Under the pieces are notes generated by a model. It worked only from the letters and a program-made list of their open reading frames with translations, did no database searches and had not been told where the DNA came from. This document shows, piece after piece, positions 3,656 to 5,180 of a DNA stretch of 5,180 nucleotides. The translations under genes were made by a program, and so were the position numbers. Each line of letters starts with the position of its first letter. The first letter of the stretch is position 1. Origin of the DNA: CAZGSV01 sp964528605 (GTDB taxonomy: Bacteria > Armatimonadota > Zipacnadia > CAZGSV01); the NCBI GenBank assembly GCA_964528605.1, contig CAZGSV010000163.1, forward strand, positions 1 to 5,180, in the 5' to 3' direction.

Positions 3656-5180
3656 GTGAGTGCAAACAAGCGACTGTATCTGTTCCAGGAAGGCAACAAG
3701 GACATGCGCGACCTGCTGGGCGGCAAGGGCGCGAACCTGGCGGAGATGACCAACGCCGGGCTGCCGGTGCCTCCCGGTTTTACCATCACCACGGAGGCGT
3801 GCATCGAGTACCAGCGCGCCAAGGCGCTGCCCGACGGGCTGATGGACGACGTGCGGCAGGCCATCGCCGTGGTGGAGAAGGCGACGGGGAAGAAGTTCGG
3901 GGATCCCAAGAACCCATTGCTGGTTTCGGTGCGCTCGGGGGCGAAGTTCTCGATGCCCGGGATGATGGACACGGTGCTGAATCTGGGGCTCAACGAGCAG
4001 ACGCTGGAGGGCCTGGTGACCCTGACTCGGAACCGTCGGTTTGCGCTGGACGCTTACCGTCGCTTGCTGATGATGTTCGGGGACGTGGTGCTGGGCATTG
4101 AGCGGCCGCTTTTTGATCGCGAATTCAACAAGACCAAGGAACGCCTGGGGGTCAGGTCGGATACCGAGGTGGGAGCGGAGGCCCTGGAGGAGCTCACCCG
4201 CGTGTTCAAGAAGATCATCCGCGAGCACACGGGGCGGGAGTTCCCGCAGGATCCCTGGGAGCAGTTGCGTTTGGCCCTCATCGCGGTCTTCGATTCTTGG
4301 GGCAACCCACGCGCGGTCGAGTACCGGAACCTCAACCGCATCTCTCACGACCTGGGCACGGCGGTGAACGTGCAGACGATGGTTTTCGGCAACACGGGCG
4401 ACCGCTCCGGCACCGGCGTGGCCTTCACGCGCGACCCCTCCACGGGCGAGAAGGTGCTCTACGGCGACTATCTGACCAATGCCCAGGGCGAGGACGTGGT
4501 GGCCGGGGTGCGCACGCCCATGCACATCAGCGAGATGGGGCGGGTGCTGCCGGAGGTCTACGACCAGTTTGTCAAGATCTGCGACATGTTGGAGAAGCAC
4601 TACCGCGAGATGATGGACCTCGAGTTCACCGTGGACAACGGGGTCCTTTACATGCTGCAAGCGCGGGTGGGGAAGCGCACGGCGCCCGCGGCGGTGAGGA
4701 TCGCCGTGGACATGGTGAACGAGGGCCTAATCGGCCGGGAGGAGGCAGTTCAGCGGGTTGATCCCGAGCAACTGGACCAGTTGATGCATCCGCAGATTGA
4801 CCCCAAGGCGAAGTTGCAGGTGTTGGCGGTTGGGCTGCCGGCCTCGCCGGGGGCCGCAAGCGGCAGAGCGGTCTTCAGCGCCGACGAGGCGGCGGAGCGG
4901 GGCAAGGCGGGCGAGCGCATCGTGCTGGTGCGCGAGGAGACGACGCCGGATGACATCCACGGGCTGGCTGCGGCCCAAGGCGTGCTCACCAGCCGCGGCG
5001 GGATGACGAGCCACGCGGCGGTAGTCGCGCGCGGCATGGGCAAGCCCTGCGTCGCCGGCGCCGGCGCCATCGTCGTCGAAGAGCACAAGCGGCAGATCAC
5101 CGTCACCCTGGCGGGCGGCTCGACCGTCGCGCTCAAGGAAGGCGACAGAACCCTCCCCATAGCGCACCCAATTTTCGCCG
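3656..5180 (+). CDS. ppdK: Pyruvate, phosphate dikinase, N-terminal 508 residues (runs off the window)
   Basis: It interconverts ATP, Pi and pyruvate with AMP, PPi and phosphoenolpyruvate, serving glycolysis or gluconeogenesis in many anaerobes. The frame is open from GTG 3656 to the window end; full-length enzymes have about 870-890 residues, so the C-terminal pyruvate/PEP-binding barrel is missing. Residues 1-345 form the ATP-grasp nucleotide-binding part: GGKGANLAEMTNAGLPVPPGF, VSVRSGAKFSMPGMMDTVLN, NVQTMVFGN, the RSGTGVAFTRDPSTGE motif and LYMLQARVGKRTAPAA (commonly QTRNGKRT). Residues about 385-495 form the swivelling phosphohistidine domain, with LPASPGAASGRAVF and the catalytic loop TSRGGMTSHAAVVARGMG; His453 is the phosphorylated residue and Thr451 is the position regulated in plant enzymes. 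After KEGD the last 11 or so residues do not resemble the usual YISLDGSTG continuation. It follows the S4 gene by 7 bases and probably shares its operon. Confidence 0.95.
   Translation, partial: MSANKRLYLFQEGNKDMRDLLGGKGANLAEMTNAGLPVPPGFTITTEACIEYQRAKALPDGLMDDVRQAIAVVEKATGKKFGDPKNPLLVSVRSGAKFSMPGMMDTVLNLGLNEQTLEGLVTLTRNRRFALDAYRRLLMMFGDVVLGIERPLFDREFNKTKERLGVRSDTEVGAEALEELTRVFKKIIREHTGREFPQDPWEQLRLALIAVFDSWGNPRAVEYRNLNRISHDLGTAVNVQTMVFGNTGDRSGTGVAFTRDPSTGEKVLYGDYLTNAQGEDVVAGVRTPMHISEMGRVLPEVYDQFVKICDMLEKHYREMMDLEFTVDNGVLYMLQARVGKRTAPAAVRIAVDMVNEGLIGREEAVQRVDPEQLDQLMHPQIDPKAKLQVLAVGLPASPGAASGRAVFSADEAAERGKAGERIVLVREETTPDDIHGLAAAQGVLTSRGGMTSHAAVVARGMGKPCVAGAGAIVVEEHKRQITVTLAGGSTVALKEGDRTLPIAHPIFA

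Noticed and set aside
3608..4660. 350-codon open frame on the - strand
   Set aside because: It is antisense to the dikinase; the His/Val/Leu-rich translation mirrors the codon bias of the real gene.
5053..5068. Short GCCGGC-like repeat in the dikinase gene
   Set aside because: It encodes the Ala/Gly-rich stretch CVAGAGAI expected at this place in the enzyme, so codon choice in GC-rich DNA explains it.

Overview
The window is GC-rich DNA with every recognisable gene on the + strand, packed tightly and often using GTG or TTG starts behind purine-rich Shine-Dalgarno sequences. Four traits point to a high-GC member of the Bacillota (Firmicutes), probably a clostridia-like or uncultivated lineage: a PrsA/SurA-type foldase lipoprotein, MazG next to an RqcP/YabO-type S4 protein, a FliA/WhiG-family sigma factor and a PpdK-type pyruvate phosphate dikinase. 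The taxonomic placement is inference from gene content. No sequence search was possible.

Left part (1-1403): the 3' end of a glycogen synthase-like gene is followed by a small membrane protein of unknown function, a complete FliA/WhiG-family sigma factor (TTG start) and a short, charge-segregated, probably disordered ORF (TTG start). Gaps are short, so these genes are probably co-transcribed. No flagellar structural gene is visible, so what the sigma factor controls cannot be read from this window.

Middle (1404-1497): this is the longest clear gap between genes. It holds a good candidate housekeeping promoter (TTGCCA, 18 bp, extended TGC-TATCAT) with a perfect 5-bp inverted repeat at the 3' end of its spacer. 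A weak stem at the end of the preceding ORF may partly separate the two transcription units.

Right part (1498-5180): a second probable operon encodes a parvulin-type foldase lipoprotein, the nucleotide pyrophosphohydrolase MazG, an S4-domain ribosome-quality-control protein and pyruvate phosphate dikinase, which runs off the end of the window. The first three are housekeeping functions: folding of exported proteins, nucleotide pool sanitation and rescue of stalled ribosomes. Neighbours of the same kind occur in the yabN/yabO region of Firmicutes. Here the dikinase gene sits where sporulation genes such as yabP and yabQ are often found.

I found no tRNA, rRNA, CRISPR array, insertion sequence or clearly novel system. 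The points worth a second look are modest: missing active-site residues in the foldase and in one MazG half, the unplaced sigma factor with its two unknown small neighbours, the promoter-embedded inverted repeat, and a dikinase sequence that stops resembling its family in the last dozen codons.
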